Of a stretch of DNA of 64,000 nt, positions 8,546 through 16,984 are shown in pieces. Position 1 is the stretch's first letter; every line of letters starts with the position of its first letter. The notes under the pieces were generated by a model that ran no database searches, had not been told where the DNA came from, and saw only the letters and a list, made by a program, of their open reading frames with translations. The position numbers and the translations under genes were made by a program. Origin of the DNA: Streptomyces hygroscopicus (lineage in GTDB: Bacteria > Actinomycetota > Actinomycetes > Streptomycetales > Streptomycetaceae); contig NZ_LBMW01000001.1 in the NCBI RefSeq assembly GCF_026168105.1, positions 434,001 to 498,000 of the forward strand, given 5' to 3'.

Positions 8546-9721
8546 ATGTGGGATGCGATCGAGCATGCGCTGTCCATCACCGGGTCGATGACCTGGGAGA
8601 TCACCTGGGCTCTGATCCTCGGGTTCACCCTGTCCGCCGTGGTGCAGGCGGTGGTGCCCCGGTCGACGGTCGTGCGGCTGCTGGGTGACGACCGGCCGCG
8701 TACGCTGACCGTCGCCGCGGGGCTGGGCGCGGCCTCGTCCTCCTGCTCGTACGCGGCAGTCGCCCTGGCCCGCTCCCTGTTCCGCAAGGGCGCGCACTTC
8801 ACCGCGGCGATGGCGTTCGAGATCGCCTCGACCAATCTGGTCATCGAACTGGGTGTGATCCTGGCCCTGTTGATGGGCTGGCAGTTCACCCTGGCGGAGT
8901 TCGTCGGCGGACCGGTGATGATCCTCGTCCTCGCCGTGCTCTTCCGTCTCTTCCTCCGCGAGCGGCTGCTGCGACGGGCCCGCAAGCAGGCCGAACGCGG
9001 ACTGGCCGGGTCGATGGAGGGACACGCGGCGATGGACATGTCCGTGCGGGGTGAGGGCGGCTTCGCCCGTCGGCTGTTCTCCGGTGAAGGCTTCACGTCC
9101 GTGTCGCACATCTTCGTCATGGAGTGGGCGGCCATCCTGCGCGACCTGGTGGCCGGTCTGCTGATCGCGGGCGCGATCGCCGCCTGGGTGCCGGACGACT
9201 TCTGGCGCACGTTCTTCCTGGCCGGCCATCCGCTCGCGGCGAAGGTGATCGGACCCTTGATCGGGCCGCTCGTGGCGATCGCCACCTTCGTCTGCTCGAT
9301 CGGGAACGTGCCGCTCGCGGTGGTGCTGTGGAAGGGCGGCATCAGCTTCGGCGGAGTGATCGCCTTCATCTACGCGGACCTGCTGATCCTGCCGATCCTC
9401 AACATCTACCGGAAGTACTACGGGGCTCGCATGGCCGCGTTCCTGCTGGCCACCTTCTACGCGGCGATCGTGGTCGCAGGGTACGTGGTCGAACTCGCCT
9501 TCGGCGGGCTGGGGCTGATCCCCGACCAGGCCGCTGCCCGGATCCCCGACGAGGGCGTCACCTGGAACTACACGACCTGGCTGAACATCGCGTTCCTGCT
9601 GCTGGCCGCGGTGCTGCTCGCGCGCTTTCTGCGCACCGGCGGCCGGGCGATGCTGCGGATGATGGGCGGCGCTCCCGGCCATGACGAGCCCGTCGGGGCG
9701 CACGGGGGCCATCACCACTGA
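8546..9721 (+). CDS. DUF318/ArsP-like permease
   Basis: A 391-residue polytopic membrane protein with about eight to nine helices, resembling the permease family DUF318 (YraQ, ArsP). Two family hallmarks are visible: a Cys near the end of a helix followed by LFRKGAHFTAAMAF (residues about 65-100), and FVCSIGNVPLAVVLWKGG (about 250-267). The tail is His-rich (GAHGGHHH). Members export trivalent organoarsenicals or other metal species. The CsoR-type operator upstream suggests copper or a related metal or thiol signal (inference). Start ATG at 8546 with AGGAAGAGG upstream. Confidence 0.85.
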   Translation: MWDAIEHALSITGSMTWEITWALILGFTLSAVVQAVVPRSTVVRLLGDDRPRTLTVAAGLGAASSSCSYAAVALARSLFRKGAHFTAAMAFEIASTNLVIELGVILALLMGWQFTLAEFVGGPVMILVLAVLFRLFLRERLLRRARKQAERGLAGSMEGHAAMDMSVRGEGGFARRLFSGEGFTSVSHIFVMEWAAILRDLVAGLLIAGAIAAWVPDDFWRTFFLAGHPLAAKVIGPLIGPLVAIATFVCSIGNVPLAVVLWKGGISFGGVIAFIYADLLILPILNIYRKYYGARMAAFLLATFYAAIVVAGYVVELAFGGLGLIPDQAAARIPDEGVTWNYTTWLNIAFLLLAAVLLARFLRTGGRAMLRMMGGAPGHDEPVGAHGGHHH

Positions 9722-9950
9722 ACGACCGAAGGCCGCAGCAGCCGTTGCCGGTGATCGCGCCCCAATGATGGCGCCCGCTCCCCGGTGCGTGGCAACGTCG
9801 CAGTCCAGCGTCGCCCTGCGCCGCTCCGTCGACCGCCGTCTGCTGCTCCCGGCGGCCGGACGCGGCGCGGCCGCGTCGCCGTATGCCGGGGCTGAGTTGA
9901 GCCGGTTACCTCGCCGGCGATCACTCGCCCAGCAGGGCCGAGCCCGGGAT

Positions 9951-10334
9951 TCACGGTACGGGCGTCACTCGAAGGCCCACCGTGCCCTGCTCGCCCCGGC
10001 GCAGTCGGCTGCCGAGGAGGGTGAGGCGCCCGATGACGCCGTACTTGCGGGCGATGAGCTCGCGATAGCGGGCCGTGGTGGCGGGGTCGCAGATCTCGGC
10101 GGTTGCCGGAATCTGGTCACCGGTGGGATTGCCCCGCAGATCGCAGGGCCCGACCAGGACATCGGCACGGGCCCGGATCCTCTTCACCTTCCAGGAGTCC
10201 GCGGCGGTCCACACGCCGAGCGCGTCGCCGTCGCGTACCACCCAGACCGGGGTGGCCACGGGGGTGCCGTTCCTGCGGTAGCTGGTGATCAACACGTACT
10301 TGCCCGTAGCGAGCCGGTCCAGCGCATCGTCCAT
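9951..10334 (-). CDS. PPOX-class F420/FMN-dependent oxidoreductase
   Basis: A 127-residue split-barrel flavin-fold protein. It opens with LATGKYVLITSYRRNGTPVATPVWVV, the usual start of the actinobacterial PPOX-class F420-dependent group, with conserved KVKRI and ARYRELIARKYG segments. Such proteins reduce small molecules with F420H2 or bind FMN; the substrate is not known. There is no ribosome site, and TAGACT (10346-10341, minus strand) lies only 6 bp upstream of the ATG, so translation may be leaderless. It is convergent with the permease. The 229 bp between them show nothing clear. Confidence 0.83.
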   Translation of the reverse strand: MDDALDRLATGKYVLITSYRRNGTPVATPVWVVRDGDALGVWTAADSWKVKRIRARADVLVGPCDLRGNPTGDQIPATAEICDPATTARYRELIARKYGVIGRLTLLGSRLRRGEQGTVGLRVTPVP

Positions 10335-10431
10335 GGGCGCAGTCTAGGCATCCGGGCCGTTTGCGGATCATGCCAGGGACGCCGGTGCGGAAACACGACC
10401 GTACCGGCGCCCGGATGTGCGGCAGGGGCCG

Positions 10432-11073
10432 TCAGGACAACTGGCCGTTGTAGTCCGGCAGCTTGAAGGTGCGCTCGGCGTGTCCGCCCACCAGGTCCGA
10501 GTCGTTGTTGCCGACGTTCGCGACGATCGTGTAGCCGCGCGCCTCGATCTCCGCCCGCTTGCCCGTCTTGTACGCGCTGACCTGGTCGAACAGATCCGGC
10601 AGGTCACGCACGTACAGGCCGTCCACCGGGTAGCCGACCGCCTTGAGGTTCCACTCGGTCACGTCCTCGATGATGCCCGGGCGCGCGGTGACGAAGAAGA
10701 CGGAGACTCCGCGGGACTTGGCGTACTTCGCGAGCGCCAGGGAGGGCTGGACCGCCGGAGTGGGCAGCTGGTACCAGGGGTGGAAGTAGGTCTCCAGCGT
10801 GGTGTTGTCGATGTCGAAGACGATCGCGAGCTTCTGCCCGGCGTCGTTCGCGGTGCGCTGCCGCACGTACGGCACGGCCTGGTCGATGACCGCCTTCACA
10901 TCCGACTGCCAGGTGGCGTAGTCGACACCGGACGCCTGCGCCGTCGCCAGGCTCGCGGTGGCCGCGGCCGGAGCCGCCGAGGCGGCCCCCGCGGCGGTGA
11001 CCGTACCGCCGATGCCCAGCGCCACGACCGCGGAAACCGCACCTATCCGGCGCCCCACACCCCGTGTCCTCAT
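10432..11073 (-). CDS. Secreted HAD-family acid phosphatase
   Basis: A 213-residue protein with a signal peptide (RRIGAVSAVVALGIGGTVTAAGAASA, residues about 5-32). It then has the HAD nucleophile motif FDIDNTTLETYF, motif II FFVTARPG, a conserved Lys region, and a motif III/IV-like VANVGNNDSDLVGG. This is the class B/HAD IIIB acid phosphatase group, acting on phosphomonoesters outside the membrane. The ATG at 11073 follows GAGAGGGGAC. Two tandem TetR-like palindromes (11184-11213) lie upstream. Confidence 0.85.
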   Translation of the reverse strand: MRTRGVGRRIGAVSAVVALGIGGTVTAAGAASAAPAAATASLATAQASGVDYATWQSDVKAVIDQAVPYVRQRTANDAGQKLAIVFDIDNTTLETYFHPWYQLPTPAVQPSLALAKYAKSRGVSVFFVTARPGIIEDVTEWNLKAVGYPVDGLYVRDLPDLFDQVSAYKTGKRAEIEARGYTIVANVGNNDSDLVGGHAERTFKLPDYNGQLS

Positions 11074-11183
11074 ACCCGTCCCCTCTCTCACGTGGAACTC
11101 GCGTCACAACGGCCACAGTGCCTCGACCGTCGCCATGTTGGTCATGTTCACGCTCAAGAATGGACGAAAAGCCACGGGATAGT

Positions 11184-11213
11184 TACCGGTCGGTAGACAG
11201 TTACTCGCGAGTA
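11184..11213 (-). promoter_or_regulatory. Tandem TetR-type operators upstream of acid phosphatase
   Basis: TACCG-GT-CGGTA (11184-11195) and the perfect 12-bp palindrome TACTCGCGAGTA (11202-11213) have centres 18 bp apart, and both are preceded by AGT. They lie about 110-140 bp upstream of the acid phosphatase start. No regulator gene is adjacent. Confidence 0.45.
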
Positions 11214-11232
11214 CGGCGGATCTGGAGGATGT

Positions 11233-11979
11233 TCACCCGCGCAGCAGGGTCAGGAACCGTCGCGCGAAGAGGTAGGCGTCCCCGGGCCAGCGGGCCGAGA
11301 GATAGCGGCCGTCCTCCACCACGAACGCATGCGTGTCGTCGACGGCGGTACCGCGCCGGGTGAGGACCCGTGGCCCGCGTTCGAACTGCGTGCCCGGGTC
11401 GGTGAGCGCCGAGCGCACCTCGTCCTCCACGTACGCCGGGTAGGTGCGGTAGTAGCGGCCGAGACGCCAGGCCGTGCTGAGGTACGCGGTGCGTTCCATG
11501 TACTTCGGCAGACAGGTCGTGCGGCGCCCGGCCAGCACCCCACGTCCGGTGTCCCCCTCCCGGGTCCGGGCCAGGACCAGGACGCCGTGGCAGATCGCAC
11601 CGACCGGCCGCTCGAGCGCCCAGAAGCGCGCGACCTGCCGCCGCAGGTCCTCGGAGCCCAGGTACTGGCGCATGCCGGGCGCGTGCCCGCCCGGCAGGAG
11701 CAGCCCGTCGTACTCCCCGACCTCCACGTCGGCCCAGGACACAGTGGCGGCGAACTCCGGTGCCGCGGTCAGCTGTTCGTAGAACCGTCTGGGTTCGGGC
11801 TCGGCGCCGAGCCGGCCGAACAGCACGCCGGTCAGCAGCCGGGGGTCGGCCGCGGGACGGGTACCGGCCCGCTCGGTGGCGAAGACGACTTCGTGCCCCG
11901 CGTCGGTCAGCAGTCTCCAGGGCACCGCGACCTCGGTGACGTCGAAATCCCTGTCGGGCACCGGTATCAGCACGCGCAT
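11233..11979 (-). CDS. DJ-1/PfpI family protein
   Basis: A 248-residue protein of the DJ-1/PfpI superfamily. GLLLPGGHAPGM (about residues 90-101) and the nucleophile elbow GAICHGVLVLA (about 125-135, with the reactive Cys followed by His) are clear. The family includes deglycase-like, protease-like and glyoxalase-III-like members; this longer type is often called type 1 glutamine amidotransferase. The start is the ATG at 11979. It is divergent from the DUF3800 gene. Confidence 0.82.
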   Translation of the reverse strand: MRVLIPVPDRDFDVTEVAVPWRLLTDAGHEVVFATERAGTRPAADPRLLTGVLFGRLGAEPEPRRFYEQLTAAPEFAATVSWADVEVGEYDGLLLPGGHAPGMRQYLGSEDLRRQVARFWALERPVGAICHGVLVLARTREGDTGRGVLAGRRTTCLPKYMERTAYLSTAWRLGRYYRTYPAYVEDEVRSALTDPGTQFERGPRVLTRRGTAVDDTHAFVVEDGRYLSARWPGDAYLFARRFLTLLRG

Positions 11980-12096
11980 GCGCCCATCATGGCAGGCGCC
12001 TCTCGTGACCATGAGACAGGTCTCGTGCGGCGGAACGGTTGATCGACGGTCGGGTGCGGGATGATCCTCCTGGAGTACGAGGCAGGGGGTGAGGCG

Positions 12097-13089
12097 GTGA
12101 CCTGGAATCGCGACACTGCGGTCCGAAGGCAGACGGCGGGACGGCCGCTGGAGGTCGCCTGCGACGAGTCCGGATCGGACGGCGAGAACCTCACCGGCGG
12201 GAACACCGATGTGTTCGCCCACGCCAGCGTTCATCTGCCCCTCGCGTCGGCGGCGGCGCACCTGCAGGGGATCCGTGACCGGATCCGGTCTCCGGCGGAG
12301 GAGTACAAGGCCACGCATCTGCTGCGGGAGAAGCACCGGTCGGTGCTGGAGTGGCTGCTCGGCGCCTCGGGGCCGCTGTACGGGCAGGCGCACGTCCTGC
12401 TCGTGGAGAAGTCGTTCTTCGTCGTCGACCGGGTGATGGACCTGCTGCTCGGAGATCCGGCGCCGGCCCTTGTCCTCTTCCGCGCGGGACGCGAACGCTT
12501 CGGGGACGAGCGGTGGCGTGGTTTTCTGGAGGCGGCCAACGATCTGCTGCGCGCCAGGAGCGCCGGGGACCCGGATGCTCCCGTGGAGTCCTTCTTCCAG
12601 GCGGTGGACGCGATGCAGCGGGCGCACCCGCACGGCGATGTGGGCGAGATCCTCGCGCTGCTCGGCCGGGCGCGCGAGAGGGCCCGGTCCCATCGGGCAC
12701 GGATCGGCGAGGGACCTGCGGTCGTTCCTCTGCTGAACCCCCTGGTACCGGCGATCGTCCGCACCGCGGCGTACTGGAGTGCCGGCGGACGCCCCGTCTC
12801 ACTCGTCCATGACGAGCAGAACGTGCTCACCGCGCAGCGCATCGCCTGGATCAAGGAGACGGCCCCGCTCGCCGGGCTCCGGCTCGTCGACTCCCGGCGG
12901 GACCCGCGGGTGCAACTCGCCGACTTCCTCGCCGGAATCGCACGGAAGATCGCCTCGGACGAGCTGAACCGACGGGGCGATCCCACGCTCACCGCGCTGC
13001 TTCGGCCGTACGCGGACCAGGACTCCGTGTGGGGCGACGAGCGCAGCGGTGCGCTGCTGCGGAGTTCCTCGGTCTCGCCAACGGTCTGA
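12097..13089 (+). CDS. DUF3800-like protein
   Basis: A 330-residue protein (342 if the ATG at 12061 is used). I prefer GTG 12097 because AGGGGGTGAG lies in front of it. It begins with EVACDESGSDGEN near residue 20 and ends with SLVHDEQN (about 246-253) and RDPRVQLADFLAGIARK. These spaced acidic residues match the RNase H-like DUF3800 fold. The biochemical role is unknown; some DUF3800 proteins occur beside defence or mobile genes, but nothing of that kind is adjacent here. Confidence 0.72.
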   Translation: MTWNRDTAVRRQTAGRPLEVACDESGSDGENLTGGNTDVFAHASVHLPLASAAAHLQGIRDRIRSPAEEYKATHLLREKHRSVLEWLLGASGPLYGQAHVLLVEKSFFVVDRVMDLLLGDPAPALVLFRAGRERFGDERWRGFLEAANDLLRARSAGDPDAPVESFFQAVDAMQRAHPHGDVGEILALLGRARERARSHRARIGEGPAVVPLLNPLVPAIVRTAAYWSAGGRPVSLVHDEQNVLTAQRIAWIKETAPLAGLRLVDSRRDPRVQLADFLAGIARKIASDELNRRGDPTLTALLRPYADQDSVWGDERSGALLRSSSVSPTV

Positions 13090-13149
13090 GTCGCGCCGCC
13101 CGTTGGTGAACACCGCGGCACAGCCGCACGTATGGAGGGAGGGCGCTCG

Positions 13150-13174
13150 ACCACCGGAGCGGCCCCGCGGTGGT
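13150..13174 (+). terminator. Hairpin after the DUF3800 gene
   Basis: ACCACCG/CGGTGGT stem of 7 bp with an 11-nt loop, between the DUF3800 stop and the S1 protease start. Confidence 0.3.
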
Positions 13175-13206
13175 GACGCCGTGCTGTTCGGGTTCGGGAG
13201 CCATGG

Positions 13207-14598
13207 ATGAGGCATGCACGACGACGGATCGTCCGACGGGGTGCACAGATCGCGGCCGTCAGCGGACTGCTCATGGGAGGCCTGATGGTGACCCAGGCCC
13301 TGGCGAGCGAACCGTCCGGCGCGCAGACTCCCGCGGGCACGCCCGCGCAGGCCGTCTCCCGGCCCGGCTCCGATCTGGTGTCGCAGCTCGGCAGCTCGCG
13401 TACGGCCGGCAGCTGGGTCGCTCCCGACGGGAGAACCGTCGTCGCGGTGACCGACCAGGAGGCGGCCGCCCGGGTGACGGCCGGCGGGGCCCGGGCCAAG
13501 ATGGTGCGCCACAGCATGGACCAGCTCAAGTCGGCCGCGGCAAGCCTGAGTTCGGCGCCCAGGGTGGCGGGCACCGCCTGGGCCGTCGACTACCGGACCA
13601 ACGAGGTGGTGGTGCAGGCCGACAGCACCGTCTCGACCTCCGACTGGTCCCGTATGACGAAACTCGCCCAGGGCATCGGTGACTTCGTCCGGATGGCGCG
13701 CACGCAGGGGAAGTTCACCACCCGGGTCGACGGCGCACAGCCCGTCTTCTCGGTCAGCGGCCGTTGCTCGGCGGGCTTCAACGTGACAAACGGACAGAGC
13801 GAGTTCGTCCTCACCGCCGGGCACTGCGGGCCCGGCGGCACGCTCTGGTTCGCCAACAACACGGGCCGGTCACGGCTGGGCCAGACGGTCACCTCGCAGT
13901 TCCCGGGCACCGGCGACTTCTCCCTCATCCGGTACGAGAGCGGGCAGACCGCCCCCCGAGCCAACGTCGTGGCCATCGGCGGCGGACGCGGGGTGCGCAT
14001 CACGGCGGCCGGGGACCCGGTCGTCGGCGAGAAGGTCTTCCGCAGCGGCAGCACCAGCGGTCTGCACGACGGCGAGGTGACGGCGCTCAACGCGACGGTG
14101 AACTATCCCGAGGGCTCGGTCACCGGTCTGATCCAGACGACGGTGTGCGCCGAACCGGGCGACAGCGGCGGCCCGCTGTTCTCCGAGGGCGTCGCGCTCG
14201 GCGTGACGTCGGGCGGCAGCGGTAACTGCCAGTCGGGCGGTACGACGTTCTTCCAGCCGGTGACGAGGGCGATGTCGGCGCTCGGGGTCCAGCTGGCGGG
14301 GCAGCCGCAGCCGTCGGCCGGCGCCGCCGCAGGGGCCTCCACGGCCCCTGCACCTGCAGCGCCGGCCTCCCAGGGCGCGGCCATCGCGCCGGGGTCGGCG
14401 GCCCCGGGCTCCGTCCAGCAGATGGGCACGGCCGGAGCCTCGGACGGCCTCGTGTCGCGGCTGACCGACCCGCGGAACCTCGGGCCGGGCCTTCTGGTCA
14501 TCGCGGGCAGCCTGGTCGCGCTGGTGGCCACGCGCTACATCCGCACGGAGCAGGAGCGCAACGCCTATCGCCGCGCCTACTCCGGGACTTGGGGCTGA
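13207..14598 (+). CDS. S1 family serine protease with C-terminal membrane anchor
   Basis: A 463-residue pre-pro-protease. A signal peptide (about 1-33) and an alpha-lytic-type prosegment (to about 180) precede the chymotrypsin fold. The catalytic triad is visible: His in LTAGHCGPGG, Asp in GTGDFSLIRYE and Ser in AEPGDSGGPLF. A Pro/Ala-rich linker of about 70 residues follows, then a membrane helix (LGPGLLVIAGSLVALVATRYI) and a short basic tail. This layout leaves the protease tethered to the outer membrane face, unlike the free streptogrisins. Start ATG at 13207 (GGGAG upstream). Confidence 0.9.
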   Translation: MRHARRRIVRRGAQIAAVSGLLMGGLMVTQALASEPSGAQTPAGTPAQAVSRPGSDLVSQLGSSRTAGSWVAPDGRTVVAVTDQEAAARVTAGGARAKMVRHSMDQLKSAAASLSSAPRVAGTAWAVDYRTNEVVVQADSTVSTSDWSRMTKLAQGIGDFVRMARTQGKFTTRVDGAQPVFSVSGRCSAGFNVTNGQSEFVLTAGHCGPGGTLWFANNTGRSRLGQTVTSQFPGTGDFSLIRYESGQTAPRANVVAIGGGRGVRITAAGDPVVGEKVFRSGSTSGLHDGEVTALNATVNYPEGSVTGLIQTTVCAEPGDSGGPLFSEGVALGVTSGGSGNCQSGGTTFFQPVTRAMSALGVQLAGQPQPSAGAAAGASTAPAPAAPASQGAAIAPGSAAPGSVQQMGTAGASDGLVSRLTDPRNLGPGLLVIAGSLVALVATRYIRTEQERNAYRRAYSGTWG

Positions 14599-14706
14599 GC
14601 CCTCGCCGGGGCGCATACGAGCCCGGGGCGGATCGAGGATCCTGCCGCGGGTGCGCCGAGCCGGTCGCTCAGGGACGGTCGTACCTCACGGCGGCCGGAC
14701 GAGCCG

Positions 14707-14880
14707 TCACGCCGCTTTCCCCGGGCCCGGGGAAGCCGCCGCCCATTCCATGACGAGTCGCTGGTACTCCCGCCGTTCGTCCATGCTCAGCGTCCCGCCG
14801 CTGCGGAACCACAGGGCCCGGATCTCCTCGTTGACCTCGTCGGCGGAGCGTTCCGCTACGGGTTCGGGAGTGGTGGACAT
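14707..14880 (-). CDS. Small hypothetical protein (57 aa)
   Basis: A small acidic protein: ERSADEVNEEIRALWFRS, then LSMDERREYQRLVMEWAAA. Two amphipathic helices are predicted. Codon usage is fully typical, which supports a real gene. No family was recognised. The start is taken as the inner ATG at 14880; an ATG four codons upstream is also possible. Confidence 0.6.
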   Translation of the reverse strand: MSTTPEPVAERSADEVNEEIRALWFRSGGTLSMDERREYQRLVMEWAAASPGPGKAA

Positions 14881-15168
14881 GGCGTGAAGCATACGGGTCC
14901 GAACGTGAAGGCGATGTGAGCAATCAGGCGGCTTCGGGCATTACGGACCGTGAAGCTGATCACTCTGCGTCGAGGCCGGTTCCTCGCCCCTCCACTCCAA
15001 CGGTCTCGTCGGCCGTCTTCCCCGCCACATCGATCGGGCCGACCTTTCCCCCGCCGACAGGATCTTCCGGGGCATCGCGAAGTTGGCGACATGGGACACC
15101 GGTGTGCCCAGGGCGGAGTCCGGCCGGAGATCCCGGGCTTCGGGGACGCTCCGGCGTAACGCCCTTGA
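14881..15168. other. Intergenic stretch without a recognised gene
   Basis: About 290 bp. A plus-strand frame through 15000-15120 reads RADLSPADRIFRGIAKLATW with fairly good codon bias, but it has no start or recognisable family and may be a gene scar. Confidence 0.3.
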
Positions 15169-15208
15169 GCGGTCCGGCCGTTCACGTTCACGAGGACGGC
15201 CGGACCGC
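15169..15208 (-). terminator. Strong hairpin after the L,D-transpeptidase gene
   Basis: GCGGTCCGGCCGT/ACGGCCGGACCGC, a perfect 13-bp stem with a 14-nt loop, ending 8 bp from the L,D-transpeptidase stop. Confidence 0.65.
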
Positions 15209-15215
15209 GTGCGGG

Positions 15216-15911
15216 TCAGGTGCCGGGCTTACGGCCGTACACGAACACGTCGTCGCCGGTCTTCAGCAGGGCCCAGTACTTCTTGGCGTCGGCCGTGGTC
15301 ATGTTGACGCAGCCGTGCGAACCCGGCGGGTTCCACATGCTGAGGCCGACGGAGTGAAACGCCTGCCCGCCGTCGAAGAACTGGCTGTAGGGCATGGGCA
15401 CGTTGTAGACGGTCGAGACGTGGTTGAGGTCCCGCCAATAGATCTGCTTCAGGCCGGTACGGGTCGCGAAGCCCTGGCGGCCGGTACGCACCGGGACGGG
15501 TCCGTAGACGAGCCGGTTGCCGTCCTGGATCCAGCTGAGCTGGAGCGTGAGGTTGACGCACGCGATGCGGCCCTTGTTGACAGGGCACTTCCCGTCCTTG
15601 TTGGGGTTTGTCCCGACGGCCTTCTGCTGGTTCATGAGGTCCATCACGCCCCAGGTGACGGGCCCCGCGTAGCCGATGGCGGGGGTGATGCCGTTCCTGT
15701 TCTGGAAGGCCTGGATCGCCTCGCAGTCCGCGGCGGACTGCCTCCCGTCGACCGGTCGGCCGAGGAACTTCTCGACCTGCTTCTGATACGGGCCGGTCTG
15801 CGTGGTGCAACTCGCGGCGTCCGCAGGTGCGGTGCCTATCGCGAGTGTGACCGGGGCCACCAGCGAGGTGATCCCGAGTGCGACTGCTCCCCGTCTGCGT
15901 ATGTCCCCCAT
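15216..15911 (-). CDS. Secreted L,D-transpeptidase
   Basis: A 231-residue exported protein. The signal peptide (residues 1-33, ending APADAAS) is followed by a peptidoglycan-binding-like domain (VEKFLGRPVDGRQS, AIQAFQNRNGI) and a YkuD catalytic domain. The catalytic motif is AFHSVG...PPGSHGCVNM, with the active Cys near residue 206. It forms 3-3 peptide cross-links or ligates proteins to peptidoglycan. The ATG at 15911 has AAGGGG upstream. TAGAGT (15960-15955) may be the -10. Confidence 0.9.
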   Translation of the reverse strand: MGDIRRRGAVALGITSLVAPVTLAIGTAPADAASCTTQTGPYQKQVEKFLGRPVDGRQSAADCEAIQAFQNRNGITPAIGYAGPVTWGVMDLMNQQKAVGTNPNKDGKCPVNKGRIACVNLTLQLSWIQDGNRLVYGPVPVRTGRQGFATRTGLKQIYWRDLNHVSTVYNVPMPYSQFFDGGQAFHSVGLSMWNPPGSHGCVNMTTADAKKYWALLKTGDDVFVYGRKPGT

Positions 15912-16184
15912 GGCGGCCCCTTCGTCTCCGGTTGCGCCCCCTGTGTGGGCGGCGACTCTACGTGGCGCGGCTCCCGCCTGGTAGACCGGTTGGGGGCGGT
16001 ATGGGTTGTGGGAAGGGTCACGCCGGTACAAAACGGTGACATTCCATTCTGTGGGGCCGGCCCGCCGGGAGCGGCGCAGGCGGTCCTCGGGGGCGCGGCG
16101 GTCCAGGCCCGGCGCGACGGACACGTCGAGGCCGTGGACCACGTCATGGCCCAGGGCCGCGGTGATGCCGCCGAGCTTGTAGGG

Positions 16185-16820
16185 GTGGTGAGCATTCTCA
16201 CGCGTGCCGCCGAGCGGCTGCATGTGGCGCTACCCGGAGCGAGCGCGCGAATACGGCAGCTGGAACGGGAGGTGGGGCAGGCGCTGCGGGACCGTGCGGG
16301 CCGTTCCATGACGCTCACGGAGGCGGGTGAGTCGGTGCTGCCGTACGAGCGGGCCGCGTCGGCCGCCGTCGAGGGCGTCCGGCAGGCGGTGGACGAGCTG
16401 ACCGGGCTGCTGCGCGGGAGGGTGGCGCTCTGCCTGGCGTCGGGGGCGGCCGTGCACGCGTTCCGCGGCCTCCAGGGGAACGTCGATCACATCTGCAGCG
16501 AGATGCCCGGCGGCTCCGCCTCCTCCACCACCCCGGTGTCCGGATCCCCGGCGCCCAGCGCCGTCGGCATCCGGTCCGAAGTGCCCTTGACGAGCCAGAT
16601 CCCGACCCCGGGGTGATCAGGCACCCGCTGCTCGCGGTGCACCGGGACGGTACAAACCTCCCGCTCACGGCGCTGCCTGACCAGCCCCTGATCAGCCCCC
16701 CACGGGGCACGGGACCGCGCGGTGTCCTCGAGCGGATCTGCGCGGAGGCAGGATTCCGGCCCCCGGTCGCCTTCGAGGCGGCGGACCCGTCGGCCCGGGA
16801 GTTGCCGAGGCGGCCGCGCG
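16185..16820 (+). pseudogene. Broken LysR family regulator
   Basis: Two separated LysR pieces remain. From 16185 (frame of 16185) the sequence reads LTRAAERLHVALPGASARI, then RQLEREVGQAL and LTEAGESVLPYERAA: the helix-turn-helix and linker helix without the first ~20 residues. It loses similarity by about 16470. From 16613, in another frame, it reads HPLLAVHRDG, then LPDQPLISPPRGTGPRGVLE and AGFRPPVAFEA, which is the C-terminal effector half. The middle is replaced by a foreign minus-strand piece (16487-16615). The gene cannot make a working regulator. Confidence 0.7.
16487..16615 (-). pseudogene. C-terminal gene scrap inside the LysR remnant
   Basis: On the minus strand about 42 codons with almost all-G/C third positions read PGVGIWLVKGTSDRMPTALG and end EEAEPPGISLQM-stop at 16487. 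The coding bias argues that this was once the end of a real gene. No family was recognised with confidence. Confidence 0.4.
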
Positions 16821-16885
16821 GGAGCCGGCGGCGCACGGCGGATGAGCCCCGCGGGTGGACGCACGGGTGAGCTGCTCGGGTGGAC

Positions 16886-16911
16886 CGCGCGGATGGGCCG
16901 CGCGGATGGGC
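16886..16911. repeat. Two tandem copies of a 13-bp unit
   Basis: CGCGCGGATGGGC occurs at 16886-16898 and again at 16899-16911, in non-coding DNA beside the LysR scar. Confidence 0.6.
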
Positions 16912-16935
16912 CGCGACCGGCCAGGGCAACGGGCA

Positions 16936-16958
16936 GCCCCCGGCCGGTGGCCGGGGGC
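16936..16958 (-). terminator. Hairpin after the Hsp20 gene
   Basis: GCCCCCGGCC-GGT-GGCCGGGGGC: a perfect 10-bp stem with a 3-nt loop, 27 bp beyond the Hsp20 stop. Confidence 0.65.
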
Positions 16959-16984
16959 CCGGACACACTGCCGCGGCCTACGTC

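Noticed and set aside
14916..16616. Very long plus-strand open frame (566 codons)
   Set aside because: Most of it is the antisense of the L,D-transpeptidase gene. Only the last part, the LysR remnant, has real family similarity.
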